NCBI GenBank assembly: GCA_040080965.1
Contig: JBEBHH010000005.1
Location: forward strand, 1-64,000
DNA length: 64,000 bases
Source of the DNA: SHZI01 sp040080965
Lineage (GTDB): Bacteria > Pseudomonadota > Gammaproteobacteria > Steroidobacterales > GCA-2729495
Direction: 5' to 3'
Shown here: positions 51,085 to 59,933 of the stretch, in pieces
Layout of the letters: each line of letters begins with the position of its first letter
Numbering within the stretch: the first letter of the stretch is position 1
The notes under the pieces: generated by a model
What the model was told of the DNA's origin: nothing
Seen by the model: the letters and a program-made list of their open reading frames with translations, nothing else
Databases searched by the model: none
Program-made: the position numbers and the translations under genes

Positions 51085-53853
51085 TCAGCCAGAGTCCTGC
51101 AGGCCGCGGGCGATGCCGTTGACGCTGGCGACCAGGGCGTTGAACAGGTCCTCGTTGCCGGTCTCGCGCCAGCGGCGCAGCAGCTCCACCTGCAGGACGC
51201 TCATCGGATCCACGTAGGGATTGCGCAGGCGGATGGACCGGCGGAGCGTGTTGTCCCGCTCGAGGAGGACGCTCTGCTGCTTCACCCGCAGCACCGCGGC
51301 CGTGGTGCGCTCGAACTCGTCCCGGATCCGCTGGAAGAAGCGCTCGTGCAACTCGCCGCCCAGCGCCGAGTAACGGGCGGCGATGGCCAGGTCGCTCTTC
51401 GCGAGGGCGGTTTCCACGTCGGCCACCATGGTGCGGAAGAAATACCAGCCGTCGTGCATCGTCTGCAGCGTCGGCTCCCCGAACCTCGCGAGCGCGCTGG
51501 CGAGGCCGGTGCCGAAGCCGTACCAGACCGGCAGGATGTTGCGGCTCTGGGTCCAGGCGAAGACCCAGGGCGCCGTGCCCGCGGCTGCCAGTAGCCCGCC
51601 GGACAGGCCCGCTTCCATGCCGGTGCCGAGCCGCATCCGCTCGATCACGTCGGCGGGCGTCGCCAGCCGGTAGTACTCCGCAAAGCCGGGGGATTCCAGC
51701 ACCAGCCCCTGGTAGTGGGCTCGGGATGCCGCCGCCATGGCCTGCATGGCGTCTTCCCATTCCGGGTGACCCTCCGCGGCGGGGGGCCGTCCCGGCCGGA
51801 CCAGACTGCGGACGCCCGCGGCCAGGGCCTGGTCGAAGGTGCGGAGGGCGATGGCCCGCACGCCGTACTTGTTCGCCACCAGCTCGCCCTGCTCGATCAC
51901 CCGGACGCCGCCCTCGACGCCGCCGGCCGGCGCGCAGCGGATGTCCACGTGGGCCTTGCCACCGCCCGCGCCAATGGCGCCGCCGCGGCCGTGGAACAGG
52001 GTGAGCTGAACGCCGTCGGCCCGCGCCGAGTCCAGCAGTTCCCTCTGGGCCTTGAGTAGCACCCAGCGCGCCGACGTGAGGTCGCTGTCCACGTTTACGT
52101 CCGCGATGCCGGGCATGGCCGTCTGCTTCTGGCGGCGGGCGGTGAGATGCTCCCGGTAGACGGGCTCCGCGTAGAGCTGGCGCATGAGGGTGGCGGCGCC
52201 CTCCAGGCCGTGGATCGTTTCGAAGGCCGGCGCGATGTCGAGCGGCACGGTGCCGCTCCGCTTGCGCAGTTCACCCCACTGGGCCAGCAGCAGCACCGAG
52301 AGCACATCGTCCACGCCCTCGGCCATGCTGATGATGTACGGGCCGATCGAGCGCTTGCCGTAGCGCCGCCGGCAGAAGGCGATGGCCTCGAAGATGCCGA
52401 TGGCCCGGCGTGTCTCGTTGTCGAGCTCGCCGGCGGGGGACTCGTTGGTGGCGAGCGCCCGGCGCAGCCGCTCCAGGCGGTAGGCTGGTGACTGCTCGAG
52501 CCACGCGGGCTCGTTCAGGCCGCGGCCGATGACCCGGCGATTCACGCCGGCCTCCTGCCGGACGTCCAGCGCCATGAAGTGGAAGCCGAACGTCTCCACC
52601 CGCCGCAGCAGGCGGCGCACGGCGAAAAGTCCCGCGTGCTGCCCGCGGTTGGCCTCGAGGCTCTCGACGATCAGCCGCAGGTCGCCCGCGAACTCCTCGG
52701 CCGAATCGAAGGGGTAGAGGCCGGCGGAGTGGGTGGACTCGAGTCGCGCCATCATCAGCCGCATGAACACCCGGTAGCGCATCCCCCGGTGCCGCAGCGG
52801 GGTGATGCCGAGCGCGTTGGGGAAGTGCCCGGAATACAGGCGGATGCGTTCCTCCAGGGCCGTGGAGACGCCCACGCGGGAGTTGCTCTGGCTCAGCTTC
52901 TCGGCCAGCTCCCTGCATTCCCGGTGGTAGAGATCCAGCACCAGGAAGCGCTGCCGGGCGAGCGCGTCCCGGATGGTGCGGGCCGTGATCTCCGGCCGGC
53001 CCACCATGTCGCCGCCGATCCAGGACGCCATCCGGACCATCACGGGCAGTTCCACCGAGCGGCTTGCCTCGCCCCAGACCGCCTCCATCGCGGTCTCGGC
53101 AGTCTCGTAGAGCACCGGCAGGACCCGGTAGATGCAGTCGGTGAGGAAGAAGAGCACGTGCTCGTGCTCGGCGGCGACGGTGCGGGCCTCGGTGGGATGC
53201 TCCTCCGTCTGCCAGATCGCGGTGATGTCGTCCCGGATGTTCTCCAGGTCCGCCGAAAGCTCCCGGGGCGACAGGGACTCGTTCTGCATGTCGATCAGCC
53301 GGCGCACGATGTCCTTCTGCCGGCGGAGGATCGTGCGGCGCGTGGGCTCGGTCGGGTGGGCCGTCAGCACCGGCTCCACGTGCAGGATGGCCAGTGCGTT
53401 GCGTACCTCGTCCAGGCTGACACCCGCGTCCTTCAGGTCGAAGAGCGTGTCTTCCAGGCCGCCCGGCTGCCGGTGCTTGCCCTCCCGAAGGTAGTCGCGC
53501 CGCCGGCGGATGCGGTGCACGGTCTCCGCCAGGTTTACCGCCAGGAAGTAGGTGGAGAACGCGCGGATCAGGTCCTGGGAGTCGGCCGGCGACAGCGCGG
53601 CCACGAGCGCCTCCAGCCGCTGGACGCCCGCGGGATCGCCTTCCCGGGCGTCGATAGCGGCCCGCCGGGCTTCCTCGACGCGGCCGAAGAGCCGGGCGCC
53701 GCCCTGCTCCTCGAGGAGCTGGCCCACGATGACGCCCAGGTCGTGCACGTCCTTGCGCAGCCCCGCGTCCTTGGCGGCGAAATGGATGTCGCCGCGTTTC
53801 TCGGCGGGCTGGATCGTGGCGGTTGGTGCCGCGGGGGGTGGCGGTGCGGACAT
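51085..53853 (-). CDS. ppc: Phosphoenolpyruvate carboxylase
   Basis: PEP carboxylase makes oxaloacetate to refill the TCA cycle. The 922-residue protein has the catalytic His block VEPVLTAHPTEPTRRT, the FHGRGG motif with its catalytic Arg, and RVIEQGELVANKYG. In the loop after FHGRGG the usual GRGG is GAGG (FHGRGGAIGAGGG): the Arg is Ala, a substitution I confirmed in the codons (GGC GCG GGC). Length and other blocks are normal, so it is probably active. It is divergent from the FAD oxidoreductase by 23 bases. Confidence 0.95.
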   Translation of the reverse strand: MSAPPPPAAPTATIQPAEKRGDIHFAAKDAGLRKDVHDLGVIVGQLLEEQGGARLFGRVEEARRAAIDAREGDPAGVQRLEALVAALSPADSQDLIRAFSTYFLAVNLAETVHRIRRRRDYLREGKHRQPGGLEDTLFDLKDAGVSLDEVRNALAILHVEPVLTAHPTEPTRRTILRRQKDIVRRLIDMQNESLSPRELSADLENIRDDITAIWQTEEHPTEARTVAAEHEHVLFFLTDCIYRVLPVLYETAETAMEAVWGEASRSVELPVMVRMASWIGGDMVGRPEITARTIRDALARQRFLVLDLYHRECRELAEKLSQSNSRVGVSTALEERIRLYSGHFPNALGITPLRHRGMRYRVFMRLMMARLESTHSAGLYPFDSAEEFAGDLRLIVESLEANRGQHAGLFAVRRLLRRVETFGFHFMALDVRQEAGVNRRVIGRGLNEPAWLEQSPAYRLERLRRALATNESPAGELDNETRRAIGIFEAIAFCRRRYGKRSIGPYIISMAEGVDDVLSVLLLAQWGELRKRSGTVPLDIAPAFETIHGLEGAATLMRQLYAEPVYREHLTARRQKQTAMPGIADVNVDSDLTSARWVLLKAQRELLDSARADGVQLTLFHGRGGAIGAGGGKAHVDIRCAPAGGVEGGVRVIEQGELVANKYGVRAIALRTFDQALAAGVRSLVRPGRPPAAEGHPEWEDAMQAMAAASRAHYQGLVLESPGFAEYYRLATPADVIERMRLGTGMEAGLSGGLLAAAGTAPWVFAWTQSRNILPVWYGFGTGLASALARFGEPTLQTMHDGWYFFRTMVADVETALAKSDLAIAARYSALGGELHERFFQRIRDEFERTTAAVLRVKQQSVLLERDNTLRRSIRLRNPYVDPMSVLQVELLRRWRETGNEDLFNALVASVNGIARGLQDSG

Positions 53854-53876
53854 TTAGTAGGCATTTTAGTCGGTAA

Positions 53877-55469
53877 ATGTCCCCCCGCGCCCGCCCGACC
53901 TCGAGTTTCGACGCCCTGATCATCGGGGCCGGCCACAATGGCCTCACCTGCGCGTGCTACCTCGCGAAGGCCGGGTTGAAAGTGGCCGTGTTCGAGCGGC
54001 GCCACATCGTGGGCGGTGCGGCGGTCACCGAGGAGTTCCACCCCGGGTTCCGCAACTCCACGGCCAGCTACACCGTCAGCCTGCTGAATCCCAAGGTGAT
54101 CAGGGACCTGTGCCTCGCGGAGCACGGCCTGAGGATCCTGGAGCGGCCGTTCCAGAACTTCCTGGTGCTGCCGGACGGGGACGGGATGCTGGCGGGTCCC
54201 GGCCTCGAGAAGACCGTGCCGGCCGTGGCGCGCTACTCCCGCAAGGACGCGGCGCGGCTGCCCGAGTACTTCGCCATGCTCGACAGGGCCGTGCATCTTC
54301 TGCGCGACACCCTGCTGAAGACGCCGCCCACGGACCTGCACCGGCTGCGGGACATCTTCAGCGCCATCTCCTTCGGCCGGGATTTCCGCGCGCTGCCCCT
54401 CACGACCCAGCGGGAGATCCATTCGATCTTCACGCGGAGCGCCGGCGAGATGCTCGACAACTGGTTCGAGAGCGACCCGGTAAAGGCCCTCTACGGCTTC
54501 GACGCGGTGGTGGGCAACTACGCGAGCCCCTACACCCCAGGCAGCGCCTACGTGCTCCTGCACCACGCCTTCGGCGAGGTGAACGGCAAGACCGGCGTGT
54601 GGGGACACGCGGTCGGCGGCATGGGGGCAATCACCCAGGCCATGGCCCGGGAGGCGGAGCGGCTCGGTGTGCACATCGAGCTGGAGGCGCCGGTGAAGCG
54701 CGTGCTCACCGAGGCGGGCCGCGTTACCGGCCTGGAGCTTGCCGACGGGCGCGTGTTTGATTCCCTGCGGGTGGCGGCGAACGTCGGGCCGAAGTTGCTG
54801 TTCCTGAAGATGGTCGACCGGGACGCCCTGCCGCCGGACTTCGTCGCGCACATGGAAGGCTGGCGCTGCGGTTCCGCCGTGTTCCGGATGAACGTGGCCC
54901 TGTCGGAACTTCCCCGCTTCGGCGACCGGCCGGCCGGCGACCACCTGGCCTCCGGCATCATCATCGGCCCGTCACTCGCCTACATGGACCGGGCCTTCGC
55001 CGACGCGCGCCTCACGGGCATGTCCCGGGAACCGGTGATCGAGATGCTGATCCCCTCGCTCCTGGACGACAGCCTGGCCCCGAAGGGCGCCCACGTGGCG
55101 AGCCTCTTCTGCCAGCACTTCGACTACAACCTGCCGGACGGCCGCAGCTGGCACGACGCCCGGGACGAGGCCGCCGACCTGATCATCGACACGGTGACGA
55201 AGTACGCGCCCAACTTCCGGGGGAGCATCCTGGGCCGGCTGGCGCTGTCGCCGCTGGACCTGGAGGAGCGGTTTGGCCTCACCGGCGGCGACATCTTTCA
55301 CGGCGCCCTCGGGCTGGACCAGCTCTGGGCCGCGCGGCCTGCGCTGGGGTATGGCGACTACCGGACGCCCGTGAAGGGGCTCTTCCTCTGCGGTTCCGGG
55401 GCCCACCCGGGCGGCGGGGTCACGGGCGCGCCGGGGCACAACGCGGCCCGGGAGATCCTGCGGGGCTGA
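53877..55469 (+). CDS. FAD-dependent oxidoreductase, phytoene desaturase/PYROXD2-like
   Basis: The 530-residue protein has an N-terminal dinucleotide-binding motif ALIIGAGHNGLTCACYLAKAG and the second motif VFERRHIVGGAAVTEEF. The C-terminal FAD block is LFLCGSGAHPGGGVTGAPGHNAA, as in the phytoene desaturase-like PYROXD2 family. No carotenoid genes are nearby, so the substrate is unknown. The ATG at 53877 is only 23 bases from the ppc start on the other strand, so promoters must overlap the coding ends. Confidence 0.88.
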   Translation: MSPRARPTSSFDALIIGAGHNGLTCACYLAKAGLKVAVFERRHIVGGAAVTEEFHPGFRNSTASYTVSLLNPKVIRDLCLAEHGLRILERPFQNFLVLPDGDGMLAGPGLEKTVPAVARYSRKDAARLPEYFAMLDRAVHLLRDTLLKTPPTDLHRLRDIFSAISFGRDFRALPLTTQREIHSIFTRSAGEMLDNWFESDPVKALYGFDAVVGNYASPYTPGSAYVLLHHAFGEVNGKTGVWGHAVGGMGAITQAMAREAERLGVHIELEAPVKRVLTEAGRVTGLELADGRVFDSLRVAANVGPKLLFLKMVDRDALPPDFVAHMEGWRCGSAVFRMNVALSELPRFGDRPAGDHLASGIIIGPSLAYMDRAFADARLTGMSREPVIEMLIPSLLDDSLAPKGAHVASLFCQHFDYNLPDGRSWHDARDEAADLIIDTVTKYAPNFRGSILGRLALSPLDLEERFGLTGGDIFHGALGLDQLWAARPALGYGDYRTPVKGLFLCGSGAHPGGGVTGAPGHNAAREILRG

Positions 55470-55526
55470 GGCCCTCCAAAACCCTGTCGAAACGCCTGAT
55501 AGGGCCATTGCACCCCGGCCTGTCGC

Positions 55527-55556
55527 TGTGTAGCCTCCTGTGTGGAGGTTCACACA
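55527..55556. promoter_or_regulatory. Putative vapBC operator palindrome
   Basis: TGTGTAGCCTCC and GGAGGTTCACACA form a nearly perfect inverted repeat that overlaps the vapB ribosome binding site and ends at the ATG. Such palindromes are the usual binding sites for autoregulating VapB-VapC complexes. Confidence 0.5.
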
Positions 55557-55754
55557 ATGGCAACCAATCTCGACATCGACCCCCGCCTGATCGACCAGGC
55601 GCTCGCGGTCAGCGGCGAACGCACCAAGAAGGCGGCAGTGACGCGGGCGCTGCAGGAATTCATCGCCCGCCGACGACAGAAGCGCGTGCTGGACCTGATG
55701 GGCCAGCTGGAATGGGATGACTCGTTCGACTACAAGGCCGAGCGCGGCCGCTGA
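55557..55754 (+). CDS. vapB: Type II antitoxin VapB
   Basis: The 65-residue protein begins MATNLDIDPRLIDQAL, followed by KKAAVTRALQEFIARRRQK and the acidic C-terminal toxin-binding part LEWDDSFDYKAERGR. This is the pattern of ribbon-helix-helix VapB antitoxins (DUF2191 type). GGAGG lies 8 bases upstream of the ATG. Its stop overlaps the vapC start (TGATG). Confidence 0.9.
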   Translation: MATNLDIDPRLIDQALAVSGERTKKAAVTRALQEFIARRRQKRVLDLMGQLEWDDSFDYKAERGR

Positions 55755-56155
55755 TGGGCCTGTTCGTCGATACCAGCGTCTGGTCCCTGGCCCTGCGCCG
55801 GGACGTGCCGGACCCCGGCCCGGAAGTGGCCGAACTGCGCCGGGCACTGGAGCAGAACGAGCCGCTCTACATGACTGGCCTGGTGCTCCAGGAACTGCTC
55901 CAGGGGTTCTCCGGGCCAAAGGCCCGGGAGCAGATCATCGAGCGCCTCTCCGCGCTCCCGCTGCTGGTTCCCGATCGTCACGATCACATCGAAGCGGCCG
56001 ACCTGCGCAATCGATGCCGCCAGGCTGGGGTACTGATCGGCACCATCGACGCGCTCCTGGGCCAGCTGTGCATCAGGCACGACCTGACGTTGCTCAGCAC
56101 CGATGTGGATTTCCGGCACATGGCGCGGGCGACGGGCCTCCGGCTTTGGGGCTAG
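55754..56155 (+). CDS. vapC: Type II toxin VapC, PIN-domain ribonuclease
   Basis: The 133-residue PIN-domain protein has the acidic metal-binding residues of the family: Asp in LFVDTSVWSLAL, Glu in GLVLQELLQG, Asp in IGTIDALLGQL and Asp in LLSTDVDFRHMA. VapC toxins cleave tRNA or rRNA when released from VapB. Translation is coupled to vapB. The stop overlaps that of the convergent membrane protein gene. Confidence 0.92.
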   Translation: MGLFVDTSVWSLALRRDVPDPGPEVAELRRALEQNEPLYMTGLVLQELLQGFSGPKAREQIIERLSALPLLVPDRHDHIEAADLRNRCRQAGVLIGTIDALLGQLCIRHDLTLLSTDVDFRHMARATGLRLWG

Positions 56156-56562
56156 ATCATCCTCTCCCGCTCACCCAGCAGGTAGCGCACGACATCGACG
56201 TAGTCGAAGGCGAGGGATATGCCCAGGGACACCACGAACAACCACATGACCACCCGGAACCCCAGGCCCATTTCACCGCGCCAGGCGCGGCGAATGAGAT
56301 AAACGAACAGTGGCGTCCACAGGATCACATGCACGATGCCAAGCAGGCGCACGTAGCCAATCTGGTCATACAGCCGGCCCATCGAAAAAACCACGGCGAT
56401 ATTGGTCAGCGCAACGATCAGCGCATCCCGGCGCGTGGCCTTCGAGAAAGCCAGGATGAGCGGTGTAAGGACGATCGCACCGCCCAGCCAGTAGAACCAG
56501 TACAGCAACCAGCCATCGGCGAGGGAAAACATCGCCTGGTTGAAGGTCAGCGGGGCATTCAT
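56152..56562 (-). CDS. Small polytopic membrane protein of unknown function
   Basis: The 136-residue protein has four predicted helices (WLLYWFYWLGGAIVLTPLIL, ALIVALTNIAVVFSM, IVHVILWTPLFVYLI and VVMWLFVVSLGISLAFDYV) and ends with a basic tail. I do not recognise the family. The ATG at 56562 has GGAG 8 bases upstream; the longer open frame upstream is not coding-like. It lies between vapC and the trp leader. Confidence 0.7.
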   Translation of the reverse strand: MNAPLTFNQAMFSLADGWLLYWFYWLGGAIVLTPLILAFSKATRRDALIVALTNIAVVFSMGRLYDQIGYVRLLGIVHVILWTPLFVYLIRRAWRGEMGLGFRVVMWLFVVSLGISLAFDYVDVVRYLLGERERMI

Positions 56563-56697
56563 GGGAAGCTCCAGGGTTGTACGCTCGTTTATGACAGATT
56601 CCGGCCCGGGAGCCAAACCGGCTAACCATCTGATGCCTCTCTGTTTTGTCCAATTCCCCCACTGGCGCCCATCAGCCGGATGCGGCCCTTCGCCGCC

Positions 56698-56727
56698 TTG
56701 ACGGCCCCCGAAGCCCCCGTGGATACT
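56698..56727 (+). promoter_or_regulatory. Candidate trp operon promoter
   Basis: TTGACG (56698-56703), an 18-base spacer and GATACT (56722-56727) match the sigma70 consensus at 5/6 and 4/6. The predicted transcript would begin within a few bases of the leader peptide ATG at 56734, so the leader peptide mRNA may be nearly leaderless. Confidence 0.45.
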
Positions 56728-56733
56728 GCCCTC

Positions 56734-56808
56734 ATGCGCAAGCTCCCGGTAACTCGCGGTTGGTGGTGGCGGCCCAAGGCTCTCCCCGCAAGGAGCGGCT
56801 TGGCGTAG
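56734..56808 (+). CDS. trpL: trp operon leader peptide (24 aa)
   Basis: The short frame encodes MRKLPVTRGWWWRPKALPAR followed by SGLA and a TAG stop at 56806-56808. Three consecutive Trp codons (TGGTGGTGG) lie at 56761-56769. A terminator hairpin follows 38 bases after the stop and trpE 91 bases after the stop. This is the classical layout of transcriptional attenuation by ribosome stalling at Trp codons. An in-frame GTG at 56719 is an alternative start. Confidence 0.85.
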   Translation: MRKLPVTRGWWWRPKALPARSGLA

Positions 56809-56845
56809 CCCGTACCCCGAAACGTTAGAGGGCGAGCACCCCAGG

Positions 56846-56884
56846 ACCCATCCTCGCGGAAGCGACGATGGGTTTTTTGTTTTT
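56846..56884 (+). terminator. trp attenuator terminator
   Basis: ACCCATC (56846-56852) and TCGC (56854-56857) pair with GCGA (56862-56865) and GATGGGT (56867-56873) around a GGAA loop with one C-C mismatch. A T-rich run follows (TTTTTTGTTTTT to 56884). It ends 15 bases before the trpE ATG. GCGAG at 56832-56836 can pair with CTCGC at 56853-56857 as a possible part of the antiterminator. Confidence 0.85.
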
Positions 56885-56899
56885 GATGACCTGAAAGCC

Positions 56900-58291
56900 A
56901 TGAAGCCACCATTCGACATTGCCGCCGACCTGGACACCCCGGTGTCCACCTGGCTCAAGCTGGCGCCGTTGCAGCCCCGCTACCTGCTGGAGAGCGTGGA
57001 GGGCGGCGCGCACCTTGCCCGGTACTCCTTCCTCGGCTTCGGCAAGGCGGTGGAATTCCGGCTGGACGAGACGGGTATGCAGGCCGGCGACCAGCGCCAG
57101 CCCCGCCCCGCGGGCCGGGACCAGCTGCTCGCGGCGCTCCGGGCCACGCTGGCGATGGCCCCGCGGCTGGCGCCGGTGATACCCGACCTGCCCTTCGCTG
57201 GCGGACTCGTCGGCGTCGCGGGCTACGACCTGGTGCGCTATTTCGAACGGCTGCCCAATGCGCCCCGGAATCCCGACAACCCCGTGGCGCCGGAAGCGGC
57301 GTACATCGCCGCCGAATCACTCCTCGTCTTCGATCACCTCACGCGCCGGATCGCGCTGCTCCATGCCGGTCCCGAGGACGAGCGGAAGAAGCTGCGGGGC
57401 AAGGTGATCGAGCTGCTCCGCGGGGCCCTGCCGCCCGCACCGCCGAAAGGCAACCACTCGGCCGCCACCCAGAGTCTGAGCGGCGACGAGTTCATGCGCG
57501 CCGTGGCCGCCAGCAAGGGCTCCATCGCGAAGGGCGACGTGTACCAGCTGGTGCTGTCCGTGCAGTTCACGGGCCAGCACACGCTGTCGCCCTTCGAGAC
57601 CTACCGGGCTCTCCGACTGCTCAACCCGTCGCCCTACATGTTCTTCGTGGACCTCGGCGACATCCAGGTCGCGGGCTCGTCGCCCGAGGCGCTGGTCAAG
57701 CTGCGGCGGGGGCATGCGTCGCTCCGGCCGATCGCCGGCACGCGGCCCCGGGGCGCCACACCGGAGCAGGACGCGGGCCACGAGCAGTCGCTACTCGCCG
57801 ACGAGAAGGAGAACGCGGAGCACGTGATGCTGGTGGATCTCGCCCGCAACGACCTGGGGCGCGTCGCCTCGGCGGGTTCCGTGTACGTGGATCCCTACCG
57901 TTGCATCGAGCGCTACAGCCACGTGATGCACATCGTCAGCGGCGTGCAGGGAGAGTTGGCCGCAGGCAAGGACGCCTTCGACCTCTTCGCGGCGGCCTTT
58001 CCCGCCGGGACCCTCGTGGGCGCGCCGAAGGTCCGTGCCATGGAGCTCATCGACGAGCTGGAGCCCGTGCGCCGCGGGCTGTATGCCGGCACGGTGGGCT
58101 ACTTCGGCAGCAACGGCGACATGGACCAGGCCATCGCGATCCGCACGCTGATCTTCCGCGGCGGCACCTACCACTACCAGGCCGGCGCGGGCATCGTCGC
58201 CGACAGCGTGCCCGAGAGCGAGTACCAGGAAGTCCTCGCCAAGAGTGCGATCCTGCGCAACGCCCTCGACATCGCGGAGGAAGGATTGTGA
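56900..58291 (+). CDS. trpE: Anthranilate synthase component I
   Basis: TrpE converts chorismate to anthranilate with ammonia from TrpG. The 463-residue protein has the feedback (tryptophan-binding) region YLLESVEGG near residue 30. Chorismate-binding blocks are GDVYQLVLSVQF, PIAGTRPRG, LVDLARNDLGRV and AAFPAGTLVGAPKVRAMELIDELE. It is slightly shorter than the usual 490-520 residues. It is the first structural gene after the attenuator; its stop overlaps the trpG GTG. Confidence 0.96.
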   Translation: MKPPFDIAADLDTPVSTWLKLAPLQPRYLLESVEGGAHLARYSFLGFGKAVEFRLDETGMQAGDQRQPRPAGRDQLLAALRATLAMAPRLAPVIPDLPFAGGLVGVAGYDLVRYFERLPNAPRNPDNPVAPEAAYIAAESLLVFDHLTRRIALLHAGPEDERKKLRGKVIELLRGALPPAPPKGNHSAATQSLSGDEFMRAVAASKGSIAKGDVYQLVLSVQFTGQHTLSPFETYRALRLLNPSPYMFFVDLGDIQVAGSSPEALVKLRRGHASLRPIAGTRPRGATPEQDAGHEQSLLADEKENAEHVMLVDLARNDLGRVASAGSVYVDPYRCIERYSHVMHIVSGVQGELAAGKDAFDLFAAAFPAGTLVGAPKVRAMELIDELEPVRRGLYAGTVGYFGSNGDMDQAIAIRTLIFRGGTYHYQAGAGIVADSVPESEYQEVLAKSAILRNALDIAEEGL

Positions 58292-58908
58292 GCGCCCCGG
58301 AACCGAACAAAGGAGCCAGGCCGAAGCTCCTGCTCATCGACAACTACGACTCCTTCACCTACAACCTGGTGCAGGCGTTCCTCGTGCTCGGCGCGGAAGT
58401 GCTGGTGTACCGCAATGACGAACTCACGGTCCCCCAGGCGCTGGCCCTGAAGCCGACTCACCTGTGCATCTCCCCCGGTCCTGGCCGGCCGGACGACGCT
58501 GGCGTGTCGCTGCAGATGCTGGCTGCCTTCGAGGGCCGCGTGCCGGTGCTCGGCGTGTGCCTCGGCCACCAGTCCCTGGTGCAGCACTTTGGCGGGCGCA
58601 TCGTGTCGGCCGACCGGCTGATGCACGGCAAGACCTCGATGATCGAGCACGACGGCCGCACCGTTTACGCCGGGCTGACCAATCCCTTCCAGGCCGGGCG
58701 TTATCACTCCCTGGCGGCCGAGGCCGCGAGCATGCCAGCCGTGCTGGAGATCACTGCCCGCAGCGAGCGTGGCGAGATCATGGGCGTCCGCCACCGGCAG
58801 CTGCCCATGGAGGGCGTGCAGTTCCACCCCGAAAGCGTGCTCACGCCCGAGGGCAACCGGCTCCTTGGCAACTTCCTCGCGATGTCGTCGCCCGCCGGGA
58901 AGCCGTGA
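58288..58908 (+). CDS. trpG: Anthranilate synthase glutamine amidotransferase component
   Basis: TrpG supplies ammonia from glutamine. The 206-residue class I amidotransferase has LLIDNYDSFTYNL, ISPGPGRPDDAG, the nucleophile Cys in VLGVCLGHQSL and the His-Glu pair in EGVQFHPESVLT. The GTG at 58288 overlaps the trpE stop (GTGA) with GGAGGAAGG upstream. It could also serve PabA in folate synthesis, as in many bacteria. Confidence 0.96.
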   Translation: MSAPEPNKGARPKLLLIDNYDSFTYNLVQAFLVLGAEVLVYRNDELTVPQALALKPTHLCISPGPGRPDDAGVSLQMLAAFEGRVPVLGVCLGHQSLVQHFGGRIVSADRLMHGKTSMIEHDGRTVYAGLTNPFQAGRYHSLAAEAASMPAVLEITARSERGEIMGVRHRQLPMEGVQFHPESVLTPEGNRLLGNFLAMSSPAGKP

Positions 58909-59933
58909 GCGCCATGGCGGGGCTCACCGGGACTCTCGAGCAGCTGCTGGCCGGCAGCGACCTGTCCGAGGCCGAGGCGGGCGGGCTGATGCGCGCGCTC
59001 ACCGACGAGAACCTGCCGCCAGCCATGGCCGCCGCGCTGCTGGTGGCGCTGCGGGCCAAGGGTGAGACGGCTGGCGAGGTGCGGGGCTTCGCCACCGCCA
59101 TGCGCGGGCTGGCCCGCCCCTTCGACCTGCCGCCCGGCATGCCAGCCGCCGACATCGTGGGCACTGGCGGCGACGGCTCCGGCAGCCTGAACCTGTCCAC
59201 TGGCGCGGCCCTGCTCGCGGCGGCCTGCGGCCTGCCGGTCGTCAAGCACGGCAACCGCTCGGTGTCATCGAAATCCGGCAGCGCCGACGTGCTGGAAGCC
59301 CTCGGCATCACGCTGCCCGCGGACCCGGCGTCGGCCCGGGCCCTGCTCGACGCCACGAACTTCACGTTCCTGTTTGCCCCGAACTTCCATCCCGCGATGA
59401 AGGCCATCGCGCCCGTGCGCCGCGCGCTCGGCGTGCGGACGGTGTTCAACATCCTGGGTCCGCTCACCAATCCGGCGGCGCCGCCGTTCGCGATGATCGG
59501 CGCCTTCGACCTGGCCACGGCCCGGCTCCTGGCCGAGACGCTGTCCGGCATGCCGATCCAGCGCTGCTTCGTCGTGCACGGCGAGCCGGGCTGGGACGAG
59601 GCGACACCGGTGGGTCCCTTCACCGTGTTCGATGTGCGGCCGGGGTCTGTGCGCCGGCAGAAGCGCGATCCCGCCCACTACGGCACGCCCCGCTGCCTGC
59701 CATCGGACCTGGAGGGCGGCGATGCGGCCACCAATGCACGGGCCATCGAGGATGTGCTCACCGGCCGGGATACCGGGCCGCACCGGGACGCGCTCGTCCT
59801 CGGCGCGGGCCTGGCCCTCGATCTCACCGGCCGCGCCCGCGGGCTGCGCCGGGGTGTCGAGCTGGCCCGCCGGACGCTGGCCGGGGGCGGTGGCAGCGCT
59901 TTGCTGGCGCGCCTGCGGGCGCACAAGCCATGA
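58905..59933 (+). CDS. trpD: Anthranilate phosphoribosyltransferase
   Basis: TrpD transfers phosphoribose from PRPP to anthranilate. The 342-residue protein has the PRPP motif IVGTGGDGSGSLNLST, KHGNRSVSSKSGSAD, ILGPLTNPA and KRDPAHYG-like C-terminal blocks. The GTG at 58905 overlaps the trpG stop (GTGA); an in-frame ATG at 58914 is also possible. It overlaps trpC by 4 bases. Confidence 0.95.
   Translation: MSAMAGLTGTLEQLLAGSDLSEAEAGGLMRALTDENLPPAMAAALLVALRAKGETAGEVRGFATAMRGLARPFDLPPGMPAADIVGTGGDGSGSLNLSTGAALLAAACGLPVVKHGNRSVSSKSGSADVLEALGITLPADPASARALLDATNFTFLFAPNFHPAMKAIAPVRRALGVRTVFNILGPLTNPAAPPFAMIGAFDLATARLLAETLSGMPIQRCFVVHGEPGWDEATPVGPFTVFDVRPGSVRRQKRDPAHYGTPRCLPSDLEGGDAATNARAIEDVLTGRDTGPHRDALVLGAGLALDLTGRARGLRRGVELARRTLAGGGGSALLARLRAHKP

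Larger units (their letters stand above)
56563..56899. other. Upstream region of the trp operon
   Basis: The first 130 bases show no recognisable gene. The rest holds the candidate trp promoter (56698-56727), the leader peptide gene (56734-56808) and the attenuator terminator (56846-56884), ending at the trpE ATG. Confidence 0.7.

Noticed and set aside
56846..56884. Ordinary terminator for the upstream membrane protein gene
   Set aside because: That gene is on the minus strand, and the hairpin lies on the plus strand between the Trp-rich leader peptide and trpE, so attenuation is the better reading.
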